64,000 nt of DNA, taken from assembly GCF_950295315.1 (NCBI RefSeq), contig NC_080175.1:70835752-70899751 (forward strand), given 5' to 3'. Below, piece after piece: positions 46,701-56,120 of this stretch. The DNA comes from Erinaceus europaeus (lineage: Eukaryota > Chordata > Mammalia > Eulipotyphla > Erinaceidae). Position numbers and translations under genes: made by a program. The first letter of the stretch is position 1; each line of letters begins with the position of its first letter. The notes under the pieces were generated by a model. The model saw only the letters and a list, made by a program, of their open reading frames with translations. It was not told where the DNA came from and searched no databases.

Positions 46701-46734
46701 GTAAATGATAAAAGTTTCAGTAGAAATATGTAAA

Positions 46735-47019
46735 GGGGGGTGGTTAGGCAGTATGGATGGTATGAACATGGTTGAGCCCGTTACCATGCAAGGACCTGGG
46801 TCCCAGCCCTTGCTCCCCACCTGCGGGAAGGAAGCTTCATGAGCAGTTAAGTAGGTCCGTGGGTGTCTCTCTTTGTCTCTCCCTTTATATATTCCCCTCC
46901 TCTCTCAATTTCTCTTGGTCCTATCTAATAAAATTAGAAAGGGAAAGAAGAAAATGACCTCTGGGAGAAGTGGATTCATAGTATGGGCACTGAGCCCCAG
47001 GGATAATGCTGTTTTCATG
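46735..47019 (+). repeat. S2m SINE with 3' module
   Basis: GGTTAGGCAGTATGGATGGT head, CTTGCTCCCCACCTGCGGG, module CTGGGAGAAGTGGATTCATA ... GAGCCCCAGGGATAATGC. Confidence 0.85.
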
Positions 47020-47020
47020 A

Positions 47021-47112
<92 letters not shown>

Positions 47113-47226
47113 GGAAGAAAGGAAGGAAGGAAGGAAGGAAGGAAGGAAGAAAGGAAGGAAGAAAGAAAAAAAGAAAGAAAGAAAGAGTGAGAAAGGAAGA
47201 AAGGAAGGAAGGAAGAAAGAAAGATG
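47020..47226 (+). repeat. (GAAA)n/(GGAA)n tract, about 205 bp
   Basis: Pure purine run that directly follows a SINE module and probably grew from its A-rich tail. The long KERK/FLSFFLS ORFs on both strands are artefacts of it. Confidence 0.97.
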
Positions 47227-47279
47227 CAAAAGGAAAAATCTACATAATTTTATCTACTGTTTGAGGACATATGATATAA

Positions 47280-47460
47280 CTTACCTGAATAGGGGGCCTG
47301 CTTTACCTTGTATACAACTCAGGTTTGAATGCAATTCTCTCACCATTGGAGGAAAATTCAGTGCCATGGTGCCTAATTCTCCCATGTCTCTCTCTTTCTA
47401 TATGAGGAGAAGAGAAGAAAGAATAAAACTATTTGATAAACTAGTATTTGCTTTATACAC
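47280..47460 (+). repeat. S5 SINE, degraded
   Basis: GGGGGCCTGCTTTACCTTGT, CTCAGGTTTGAATGCAATTC, CAGTGCCATGGTGCC. Confidence 0.65.
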
Positions 47461-47971
47461 TTTGGAGGAAAAAAATCTTATGTATCTCATATGGAAAAAA
47501 AATCATTCCAGATTTTAAGAATTCAAAAAGAAGTACGTGTATACTGACTGTCTAATGAAAATATCCAAAAGGATTATCAAAGAAAATAGCAAGTGTCTTT
47601 TTAATTTGAAGGGCAAAAGACTCTTTAATATGAGAATAAAATTTCACTGGAAAATATATCAAGATTTGCAGATTACAAATTGGAATGCTTTTAGATATGC
47701 AAATTAGTAGTGTGAAATCTGGATCCATATTCAAAAGAACTAATTAAAATGAAGAAATCTCATTGCTGAAAAAGCATTTTTAATTGACATATTTTTATTA
47801 AGATGGAAAATGACTTAGTTGAACCAATCTCTCATACTGCTATTACAAGTTGTTTACTTTAATGTTTAAAAAAATTGGGTGGAATCGACATATGACCTGG
47901 ACTGATTTTTGTTTTTCAGAATGTTTTTATAATAATAAAAAAAATACGATTTTGATAAAATGTCTTAAAGA

Positions 47972-48229
47972 GGGAGTTGGGCTGTAGCGCAGCTGGTTAA
48001 GCGCACGTGGCAGGAAGCGCAAGGACCTGTATAAGGATCCCGGTTAGAACCCCTGCCTCCCCACCTGCAGGGGAGTCGCTTCACAGGTCTGCAGGTGTTT
48101 ATATCTTTCTGTCTCCCCCTCTGTCTTCCCCTCCTCTCTCCATTTCTCTTTGTCCTATCCAACTACATCTACAACTATAAAACCATCAACAACTACAACA
48201 ACCATCAACAACTACAACTATAAAAAAAA
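47972..48229 (+). repeat. S1 SINE
   Basis: TAGCGCAGCTGGTTAAGCGC head, GGATCCCGGTTAGAACCCC box B. TSD TCTTAAAGA (47963-47971 and 48230-48238). The tail contains tandem ACTACAACAACCATCAACA units. Confidence 0.92.
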
Positions 48230-48344
48230 TCTTAAAGATTATTTTTTAGATTAAAAATGTATTTACTATCTCAATATCTATCTAGTATATATGATTGATT
48301 TCTGCTAATGCTAAATGTCACATCTATTTTCTTTTAATTTAATT

Positions 48345-48668
48345 TTATTTATTTAGCCTTCAAGTTTATTGCTGGTGTTCGGTGCCTGCACTATGAATTC
48401 ACTCTTCCTCTGGCCATTTTTGAGATTTTTTTCTTTTTTGATAGGACAGAGAGAAATTGAGAGGGGAGGGGAAGATAGAGAGGGATAGAGACAGAGAGAC
48501 AACTGCAAACCTGCTTCGCTGCTTGTAAAGTGACCACTCTGCAGGTGGGGAGCCAGGGCTCGAACTGGGATCCTCGAGCTTCATACTATGTATGTATGTA
48601 TGTATATATGTATGTATGTATTATGTATGTATGTATGTATGTAACCCATGTGCTACCACCCAGCCCTC
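48345..48668 (-). repeat. S1m SINE, antisense, with an internal (TATG)n expansion
   Basis: Module complement (TGGTGTTCGGTGCCTGCACT), GATAGGACAGAGAGAAATTG, GGGCTCGAACTGGGATCCTC; (TATG)n at 48588-48642 lies within the head-complement region, which resumes with CATGTGCTACCACCCAGCCC. Confidence 0.85.
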
Positions 48669-49387
48669 TCTAAGCTATTTTCTGAAAGTAGGTTTATTTA
48701 ACAATAGTAGTTGCAAACTTTTAAGAGTCTGAATGCCTGTCTCACATAAAGAAGTTATTTCAAAAATTTCTTGAATTTATAAACCAGCAGTTAGTATCCA
48801 AACCTGTATGTAGAGTCGCTAATGTGGCCTTACATGTAGTTAATGAAATTCAAAACACTTCAAGGTTTTTGTGAATCTGTTATGTTTTTGGTAATGTTGC
48901 ATTTTCTCAATCAACAGGGTGGAGAGAAAATAAGTCACATAATGCCCTCTTGGGTTCTTCAGATTTTGAACAAATAGATAAGCATAGGTCATTTGATAAG
49001 AGAAGAAATAAATAAAATTTAATTAATAACCATGTATATAGGGCTTGTAATAGTTGCAGAGATCCCACCACAGAATCAGCTGCTATTATTAGAGCAGATT
49101 TCATTTTGTATTTTGAAGGTAAATATTATAGTGTGGTAACCATTTTAATGTCTCTTAAAATTTGACTTTTGGCAGTAGCACATTTTACACAAGTTTACTG
49201 TATGTTACATGTCATTTGCAACTTATTTAAAGTCTGTTTATGATTTTTGTGTGCCCTGTTAGATAATATGAACTTGTTTAAATTACTTAGGCAATGTAAT
49301 GAATTTTGAGTAAGAATATAGATTCTATAGCAGTTAACTGATAAACTAGAATATGTTAAAGTTAGATTTTTTTTTTTATATATATAG

Positions 49388-49507
49388 GATTTCAAAAAGG
49401 TCTTGGAGAAGAATGTAGTGAGTTATGTCAGTCTTCATAGTCCAATAAGGGGTAACTCAAATCTATACTACGTGTCTTCTCCTTCACTTCAGCAGCTGGC
49501 AACAGAG
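49388..49507 (+). CDS. NAALADL2: NAALADL2 internal exon (third of three)
   Basis: A 120-nt, phase 0-0 exon of exactly 40 codons. The acceptor is TTTTTTTTTATATATATAG and the donor GTAAGA. It reads DFKKVLEKNVVSYVSLHSPI then RGNSNLYYVSSPSLQQLATE, joining directly to ...YEWGE of the previous exon. In active M28B peptidases the strand matching SYVSLHSPIRGN is Y-I-N-A-D-S-S-I-E-G-N, whose Asp is a zinc ligand. Here His stands at that place, a third metal-site loss in addition to those in the previous exon. The frame is intact. The acceptor has an A/T tract interrupted by a TA repeat between the pyrimidine run and the AG, so slippage-prone sequence sits right at the splice site. Confidence 0.93.
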
Positions 49508-50273
49508 GTAAGATAACTATTCATTTTTGTAATGTGATTCATCAGATTTTCCTTTTTTCTGTAATTCATTATTTCTTGGTCTCTTTGTTCCTTTTAATGT
49601 GCCTAATTTTGTGAGCATGATCTATTGCTGACTTTTATCAACATTCCTTTAACTAATTTTTACATTCAGAGAATATTTGCCTGCTACTCTTTTAGAGTTG
49701 TATTTTAAGACACAAATTATGCAGTTGTAATGCTTGAATATAAAATGTAAATGAATTTCTTAGAAATTGAATTAAACTCAAAGTTCCAGTTCTTCCAGTC
49801 TTGATATTTTAGTGATCAACTTGGATTATTATGATAAACTTGGATATTTTGACTATGTATGAAAGCTACCCAACATTTTTACCTACCTGAGAAGACCCCT
49901 GAGAATGGAGTCTATATCTCACTCATGCAAAATATTCCTAACTACATTTCAGATATATATAGAAAATATTATTGGACAAACATTTAGGTCAAAGACAAGC
50001 ATGCATTTTCTATGAAATAACTTGAAAATTTGTAGTTTGTGCTGTCTCACAAATTATTTTTTTTACTTCTCAAAAATCCTAAAGAATTCTGCTCAATGCT
50101 TTTTTTCTTTTCTTCCAATAGACTTCACACTTTTATATATGCATTCATTTATAATTTTCATAGCATATAAAATACTTTGTATTATTTTTCCAAACTAAAA
50201 CAATCACATACCTAGTGGGAGATGGTTTACTCCAAGCCCTAGTGGCCATTGGTATGTAAGAAGTGACTTAAAG
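49508..50273. other. Intron after the third exon, no repeat recognised
   Basis: Starts with the donor GTAAGATAAC. AT-rich, no features seen. Confidence 0.6.
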
Positions 50274-50285
50274 AGAGAAAAATAA

Positions 50286-50973
50286 GCTGCCAGGTGGTGG
50301 CACACCTGGTTAAGTACACATTTGTCGGGCTGCACCGCGGAGAAGAGAAAGAGGAGATCCGGAGCGAAGAAGGAATACAAATCGTTATTTGCTCTGGCAC
50401 CTCAGAGTTGGGTGAGAGAGAAGCAGGTTTGGCCACGTGGAGGTAGAAAAAAATGGCCGCCTCAGGCAGCAACCTTTGCTGCCTCTAATCACTGAAGTGA
50501 AGGAGCCGGCAAGAGAGAGAGGTGCTAAGAAGAAGGGCTTTTATTGGAGTAGCTCTCATGAGAATGGGAAGGGGAGGAGTAACCATAGCACTCCAGGGTA
50601 GGATAATAACTCTCGTGAGAATGGGAAGGGGGAGGAGTAACCAAGGCACTCCAAATATCCCGGGGAATAGACAATGCCCTGAGGGCACAACATGGCGGAA
50701 CAGGCGCTCAGAGAATGTCCCAACTCTCGTGTTAACTAGCAATAGACTGAGTGTTCAACATGGCAGATGTGACTGCATCTGCACAATTTCCCAGCAGACA
50801 TTACAATGTGTAAGGACTAGGATTCCAGCCCCCACTCCCCACCTGCAGGGTGAAAGCTTTGCAAGTGGTAAAGCAGGGCTGCTGGTGACTCTCTGTCTCC
50901 CTCTTTGCCTCTTCCTGCCCTTTTGGCTTCTGGCTGTCTCTGTGCAATAAATAAAGATAATTAAAAAATTAAA
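50286..50973 (+). repeat. S2 SINE split by a solo LTR
   Basis: TSD AGAGAAAAATAA (50274-50285 and 50974-50985). The head GCTGCCAGGTGGTGGCACAC precedes the LTR; TTACAATGTGTAAGGACTAG and the rest follow it. Confidence 0.92.
50323..50796 (-). mobile_element. Solo LTR of an endogenous retrovirus (class II-like)
   Basis: 474-bp insertion splitting an S2 SINE. On the - strand it starts TGCTGGGAAA and ends GCCCGACA, with flanking 6-bp TSD CACATT/GACATT (5 of 6; 50317-50322 and 50797-50802). An AATAAA signal on the - strand lies near 50544. The + strand half contains two copies of a block around GAGAATGGGAAGGGGAGGAG. No internal retroviral genes are present. A 6-bp TSD is usual for class II (ERVK/IAP-type) elements. 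Confidence 0.75.
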
Positions 50974-51264
50974 AGAGAAAAATAACCAAACAGTATTTTG
51001 AATTAACAATAACTCTTGATTGAAACATAGTGCAAACTAATATTTTATTACCTTTATGGAGAACTTCCTAGTTTGATAGCCTTCACTGGCATTTCCACAC
51101 GTAAAACATTGTGAAAGATGTGCATTTAAGATCATCCAGCTCCCTCTCTGCTTGTTTTAAATTATGTCCAGATGTCTATCTGAATTTCTCCTGCTCTGTC
51201 CTTACTTTGAATTTTCTCTCTTACTCGTTTGGGAAAATTCTCAAAAGAGGAAGGTCAATTTTCT

Positions 51265-51818
51265 TTATTTTTTTTAATTATCTTTATTTATTGGATAGAG
51301 ATAGCCAAAGATTGAGAGAGGTGTGGGAGATAGAGAGGGAGAGAGACAGAGAGACACCTGCAGACCTGCTTCACCACTGGTAAAGCTTCGCCCCTGCAGG
51401 TGGGCGTTGGTCTGCTTCTAAATTCTGCTTCTAAGACCCCTTAATTGCTTGACATTGTGGTCTATTTACATAATCATTGTTTTCATTGGTTTAACCCCCA
51501 CAGGTTTTCACACTTTTTCCTTCTCCCCACCCCCTATCCTACGTACATCCTCTTCTGACCTGACACTTCCGCCTCAGGAGATACATATAGGACAGGATTG
51601 TGATTAGAGATAGCTAGCTTGCACTGCATTCTTCATCAATAAAGACTGAACTGCGTTCCCAGCTCAGCTATGAGTCCCTGGTCGTCTCTCTCTAGCCCTC
51701 GAAGCTAGCCTGGCATCTGGCGTCCGAACTGGGACCACCAGGTGGGGACCAGGGTTTCGAACCTGGGTCTTTGTGCACTGTAATGTGTGTGCTTAACCAG
51801 ATGCACCACCAGCTGGCA
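51265..51818 (-). repeat. S2 SINE, antisense, split by a solo LTR
   Basis: 14-bp TSD AAGGTCAATTTTCT with one mismatch (51251-51264, 51819-51832). Continuous SINE sequence is restored when 51405-51746 is removed. Confidence 0.93.
51405..51740 (+). mobile_element. Solo LTR of an endogenous retrovirus (class II-like), inside a SINE
   Basis: 336-bp insertion with perfect 6-bp TSD GGTGGG (51399-51404 and 51741-51746) inside a - strand S2 SINE. The 5' end, CGTTGGTCTGCTTCTAA, matches the TGTTGGTATGCTTCTAA start of the LTR at 54373, with the terminal T changed to C. It has AATAAA at 51638-51643 and shares AGTCCCTGGTCGTCT downstream of it with the 54.4-kb LTR. Its last 25 bases resemble a lysine-tRNA primer site, which is odd for a solo LTR. 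Confidence 0.8.
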
Positions 51819-51934
51819 AAGGTCAGTTTTCTATGTCTCACATACAACTTTTTTTTTCTGAATTAATGGATCGCTAGATGGAAGAATGCATATATGCACT
51901 CAACTATCTAGAAAGTGGGGAGTGTTTTTGTTTG

Positions 51935-52160
51935 TTTGTTTACTACTTATTTTTGGGTAAAGACAGAGAAAATCTCAGAAGGAAAGGGAAGTTACAGAGA
52001 GGGAAAGAGTGAAAAAGGGGGGGAAAGTGATCATGAGAGAAACATGTGCAGCACTGCTTCACCACTTTGCAGGTCGAGACCAAGAGCTTGAACCCTGTCC
52101 TTGAACATTGTAACAGGTGTGCTCTATCAGGTGTGCCACCATGTGCCCCCCCCCCCCACT
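51935..52160 (-). repeat. S2 SINE, antisense, degraded
   Basis: AAAGACAGAGAAAATCTCAG, ACCAAGAGCTTGAACCCTGT, GCTCTATCAGGTGTGCCACC. Confidence 0.75.
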
Positions 52161-52371
52161 CCTCAGTTTGTGTATTTTGAGACTATTGGACAGTTAAGAT
52201 TCATGGGCATATAGAAATTACAAACTATTAAGGAATACCAAATATATAGAGATACCAAATCTGTAGAAGATGTCTGAAGTCAAATTGTTTTAAAAGCCTT
52301 GCATATCATGTGACAGGACTGTAAAGTATTTAAGTATCTAAAACTCTCTGAAAGTATGCTGTGACTACAAT

Positions 52372-52620
52372 CTTCTTCTTCTAGCGTTTGCCCTTCTTCC
52401 GTAGCCAGTCAACAGCGTCAGGTTGAGCCTGATGTAAAGTTTCGAGACCTCCTTTGAATCTGGAGAGGTGGCAGTCGTTGACTATGTGGGTCATAGTCTG
52501 TCTGGAGCCGCAGGGGCAGTTCGGGTCGTCTCTGGCTCCCCAGCGATGGAACATAGCGGCGCACCGGCCATGGCCTGTTCGATAGCGATTGAGGAGGGCC
52601 CAATCATAACGTGCTAGGTC
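52372..52620 (-). mobile_element. Same non-L1 LINE family, copy D, 3' fragment fused to a SINE
   Basis: About 249 bp of the LINE 3' end on the - strand, starting with CTTCTTCTTCTAGC on the + strand (the tail and stop) and running up to the LARYDWALLNRYRTGHGR codons. At 52620/52621 it joins, with TCA microhomology, the body of a + strand S1 SINE that lacks its tRNA head. The LINE part is open and nearly identical to copies B and C. The fused - strand frame continues into the SINE as a fortuitous 104-codon ORF. No clear perfect TSD; ACTACAAT (left) and ACTACCAT (right) are possible flanks. Confidence 0.85.
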
Positions 52621-52806
52621 ACAGGCGGTGAAGCAGGTCTGCAGGTGTCTATTTTTCTGTTCCCCTCTCTGTCTCTCTTCCTCTCTCCATTTCACTCTGT
52701 CCTATCCAAAAACGACGATATCAATAACAACAACAATAATAACTACAACAATAAAATAAGTGCAACAAAAGGCAATAAATAAATATTTAAAAATAAATAA
52801 ATAAAA
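52621..52806 (+). repeat. S1 SINE body lacking its head, fused head-to-head with LINE copy D
   Basis: Starts abruptly at ACAGGCGGTGAAGCAGGTCT, the middle of S1, and continues through the pyrimidine-rich body to the CAA/ATAA tail. Box A and box B are absent. Confidence 0.85.
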
Positions 52807-53086
52807 CATTTATTACTACCATTAAAATTTCATATTGAAATAAAATGTCTTTCAGCTGAAATTGTAAACAGGAGGGTATGTATCATAGGACAATTTTTAA
52901 GGGTGAGGTTATCACAAATTCAAAGGAACAATAACATAAACAACTTAAGAATATAGGAACTCAGTGTCTGGATTGGTTAAATTATATCAATGTACAGCTA
53001 TTATATATGTCAATTTAATATATATTTTATACAAAAATATTACTATCACATATTATTTAATATAAAATCACTCTTAAAATCCTAAA

Positions 53087-53336
53087 GGTTTGAGTTTCCC
53101 TCTCTGTTCTTTCTCAACTTCTGCTTGTGAGTGGGATCATTCCATACTTGTGTTTGTTTTTCTGAATTATTTCACTTAACAAAATTGAATGTATCCCCAG
53201 GGAGATAAAGAATAGGGAAGCTATCAAGAAAGGGGACTGGACATGGCGCTCTGGGGGTGGGCACTGCGTGGAAATGCACCCCTCTTATCCTATAGTATTG
53301 CCAATATTTCTATTTTATAAATAAAAAAGAAAAAAG
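53087..53336 (+). mobile_element. Short L1 insertion with 5' inversion
   Basis: 53087-53190 is antisense L1 (TCAACTTCTGCTTGTGAGTG, GATCATTCCATACTTG); 53190-53336 is the sense L1 3' end (GGGAAGCTATCAAGAAAGGG ... CTATTTTATAAATAAAAAAG). TSD AAATCCTAAA (53077-53086 and 53337-53346). Confidence 0.88.
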
Positions 53337-53346
53337 AAATCCTAAA

Positions 53347-54366
53347 ACTTATATAAATCTCAAGGGTAATTTATACAGTCTATTTAAAACAATTCAACAT
53401 GAGTAGCATTTAAAAAAGATTTAAAATGTTGGTTTCAATAATGTCCATAGCACTGGTACAATTTGTAAAATTACTTACGAAGTAAGTAGACAATTTATCT
53501 ATCTTCAATTTAAAATTGTTATCATTCTATATGAAATCACATGTTTTATATAATTCAGTATAATGTAAGCCAAACAGAAAAATCAGAATTAATTTTATAA
53601 AGAGATAGTATCTGCTATAAAGAAAGCATATTGTCTATGTTGTGAATAATAAAAGATTATGGGGATAGTAAGTAAGTTTGTATAGCAATATACAGATTCT
53701 AAAAGATCTCGTGAGGTTAATGCTAAAGACTAAAATATATTCAGTTGGGATTGTTAAGGAACTATCATATAGAGCTAGTGAAATTGATCTAATACTTATC
53801 CTCATGGAGCATTCTAAGATTTTGTCTATTTACCCATTCACAATTATTTAAATGATATACACACTCTCAGATATAAGATATTCATCATGCCTCTCCCACT
53901 CTGTTGTGAACTATCAGAGGTTCAATAGAGAGGACTAGAATATATAGCTCACTAAATGAATAGGGAATGACAACTCCTTTGTAAAATTCAATTCCATTGG
54001 GGGGGAAATGGACATTTCTTAAAAACAGTTTCTAGTCACTCTTTAAATGCAAAATAAAAGACAACCCAACCCAACCCGTTCAATTTGTAATTCACAGGAA
54101 TGAAACACCACTGCCTTTGTGCAAAATAAGTAATGGAATTAAGATAAACTCCCTCCAAACCATTTTAAGAATTAAGATATAACAAGATGCAGTTGTCTCT
54201 CCTAATTTCTCTTTTTCACTCTCTCTGTGTGTGCATGTTTGTTGTTTCAAATCATCTCTCAAAGATCACAGAAAGTATTGATTTTGCCTTTAGAAAAATA
54301 GAATTTTGTCATGAATTTATTAGTGTTTTATGAGTCTCAAGAAGTTAGTGGTGGAATTTCTAAGAT
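53347..54366. other. Intron with no recognised feature
   Basis: AT-rich; nothing identified. Confidence 0.55.
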
Positions 54367-54431
54367 GGTATTTGTTGGTATGCTTCTAAAAACCCCTTTT
54401 GTTTCATTTGGTTTAAATCCCCCCTGCTTAA

Positions 54432-54497
54432 CACTGCATTCTATTTACATAACCACTGCATTCTATTTACATAACCACTATATTCTATTTACATAAC
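54432..54497 (+). repeat. Three tandem 22-bp repeats in an LTR U3
   Basis: Units of CACTGCATTCTATTTACATA plus AC at 54432, 54454 and 54476; the third has TA for GC. The related LTRs at 42.6 and 51.47 kb carry a single TCTATTTACATAA, so the array was amplified in this LTR lineage. Position and form suggest an enhancer repeat. Confidence 0.85.
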
Positions 54498-54528
54498 CTC
54501 TGTTAACAAGCACCACCCTCCCTCCAGG

Positions 54529-54562
54529 GCATTGGTGGTTCAGTGGTAGAATTCTTGCCTGC
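54529..54562 (+). other. tRNA-Gly 5'-half-like segment inside the LTR
   Basis: GCATTGGTGGTTCAGTGGTA then GAATTCTTGCCTGC matches the first 34 nt of tRNA-Gly(GCC/CCC) as I know it, with one difference (CTTGCC for CTCGCC). It includes a full box A (TGGTTCAGTGG). The anticodon arm, box B and 3' half are absent, so it is not a tRNA gene. Confidence 0.8.
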
Positions 54563-54815
54563 TCTGCCCCCTCTCCTTGTCATACCCTGATTTTCACCAG
54601 TCACTTTTCTCTCCACCCTCTCTGCGTCGCATCCTGTTCCTGGGCTGGTATATTTATAAGGACAAGATTGTTTGTAGTTTGTTAGTTTAGCTTAGCTTGG
54701 TATAGATTGCGCTGTGTCCTGCATGAATAAAGAGATACTGCGTACAGCTCAACCATGAGTCCCTGGTCGTCTGTTACCCGCCCGTGAAGCCAGCCCGTCA
54801 AAAACAACAGGTATT

Positions 54816-55459
54816 TTGGAAAAGCCTTAAGCTTTCATGCATATGGAAGTTGTCAGTTTAGCTCTGTCCTGCTTAAATGATGTGTTTCATGCCAGAAGCT
54901 GCCAAACCTGATCAAAATCAAACTATTACCCTCAATAATGTGAAACTTCCTAAAGAAAGGTCAGTAATTATTTTAACTGGGGAAAAGTGTGGCTAAGATA
55001 TATTTACTTTATAGGTAATTTTAATATTCATATTCTGTTTTCTATAGAATATCAACCACCTGACACCCAATACAGCACATATATCTCAAATCAATTATAT
55101 TTGTTAGAGTTAGGAGCCCAAAACTAGACAACGCTATGACTTTATTGGGATTACCAGTCATTTGTGGAGCTCTGTTATGTGATAAATATATAGAGAGGAC
55201 TCAAGTGTCCGACATTGCTTTAGGGCACACAGGAAGTAGTAAAATACCCACCTTGTTTCCTAGGAGCTTATGATTTTACTGTGAATCCAAGACATACATA
55301 AATAGCTATAGTAGAGGTGTGAACTCAACTGAAATTCACAGGAAGCACAGTGATTTTTTTATTAGTTTAATTCATCATAAAATAGTGCCAACATTTTGAA
55401 TGTACTCAGAACCTAAAGAAACATAAACATCTGTCTTCGCAAAACTCAAACCTCTCAGC
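54816..55459. other. Intron with no recognised feature
   Basis: Between the solo LTR and the unassigned minus-strand ORF; nothing identified. Confidence 0.5.
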
Positions 55460-55765
55460 TCATATAGAGAAGTTTCTCCTGTACTGGACTACTCGTGCTT
55501 CTTTGCAGATCACACTGGGGTTGACTTCCATTTTCAAGTTCAGAGCTAGTGTAGTGGTGGTGTACTGCTTCTCTTTGTTGTCTGGTATAGGCTGAATGAG
55601 CTGCAGAGCAACATGTGCATAGTACCTGGAGAAAGTCTTCTGAATGTCACAGAGCTGGTTTTCGTTCTGCATGATCAGACCATTTAGCCCGTGAAGGAAA
55701 TTGACTCTAATGCTTGATGATTGAATTGCCACAAGTCTGACTTTCAAATAACAGAAATGAGTAAC
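55460..55765 (-). pseudogene. Unassigned ORF fragment, possible processed-pseudogene piece
   Basis: A 95-codon - strand frame that stays open a little further upstream, reading ...LVAIQSSSIRVNFLHGLNGL, IMQNENQLCDIQKTFSRYYA, ALNLKMEVNPSVICKEARVV. The composition is protein-like, unlike the repeat-derived ORFs around it, with no low complexity and no L1 or SINE match. There is no ATG at the natural start and I see no splice sites or TSD. I do not recognise the family; chance is possible. Confidence 0.35.
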
Positions 55766-55874
55766 AGAAATGAATTGTGCTTGTTCTCTTTTACTTATGT
55801 CCTTCTACGCTAGAATTTTAAAAATAAATCAAACTAGCCTGCACAGATATTATAACAAAATATCTTTGATGTTG

Positions 55875-56120
55875 GGGGGCCAGTTAGTGGTGCACATAGT
55901 ACTAAGCACAAGGACCCAAACAGGGACCTGGGTTTGAGCCCCCTGTAACCCCCCCCCCCACTGCAGAAGGGACACTACACAAACAAAGAAGCAAATGTCT
56001 ATCTTTATCTCTCCCTCTCTGTCTCCCTCTCCTCTCTCAATTTCTGTATGTCTTATCCAATAAAAAAAAAGTGGATTTGTAGTGCTGGCAATAAGCCCCG
56101 GCTATAATCCTGGTGGAAAA
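55875..56120 (+). repeat. S2m SINE with 3' module
   Basis: GGGGGGCCAGTTAGTGGTGC head, GGTTTGAGCCCCCTGTAACC, TCTTATCCAATAAAAAAA, module GTGGATTTGTAGTGCTGGCA ... ATAATCCTGGTGG. Confidence 0.87.

Larger units (their letters stand above)
45035..49387 (+). other. NAALADL2: NAALADL2 intron between exons 2 and 3 of the window
   Basis: 4353-bp phase-0 intron, GTAAAT...ATATAG. It contains the long inverted duplication at 45806-46160, SINEs at 45685-45975, 46217-46470, 46500-46700, 46735-47020, 47280-47460, 47972-48229 and 48345-48668, and a long (GAAA)n/(GGAA)n tract at 47020-47225. No repeat was recognised in 47470-47960 or 48670-49380. Confidence 0.9.
54373..54809 (+). mobile_element. Solo LTR of an endogenous retrovirus (IAP/ERVK-like ends)
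   Basis: 437-bp LTR beginning TGTTGG and ending CAACA, with a perfect 6-bp TSD GGTATT (54367-54372 and 54810-54815). The U3 contains three tandem 22-bp repeats (54432-54497), then a 34-bp tRNA-Gly-like segment (54529-54562), a TATA-like TATATTTATAAGG near 54650, and AATAAA at 54726-54731. No internal region or second LTR, so it is a solo LTR. Confidence 0.88.

Noticed and set aside
46873..47229. Long KERKKERKKE / FLSFFLSFFL ORFs on both strands
   Set aside because: Artefact of the (GAAA)n tract.
51405..51760. A provirus 5' LTR with leader, based on the primer-site-like motif
   Set aside because: A perfect 6-bp TSD lies directly after the motif and SINE sequence resumes, so no internal region exists.
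52381..52695. 104-codon ORF as a novel fusion protein
   Set aside because: The N-terminal part is antisense SINE translation joined by chance to LINE copy D; no promoter or conservation.
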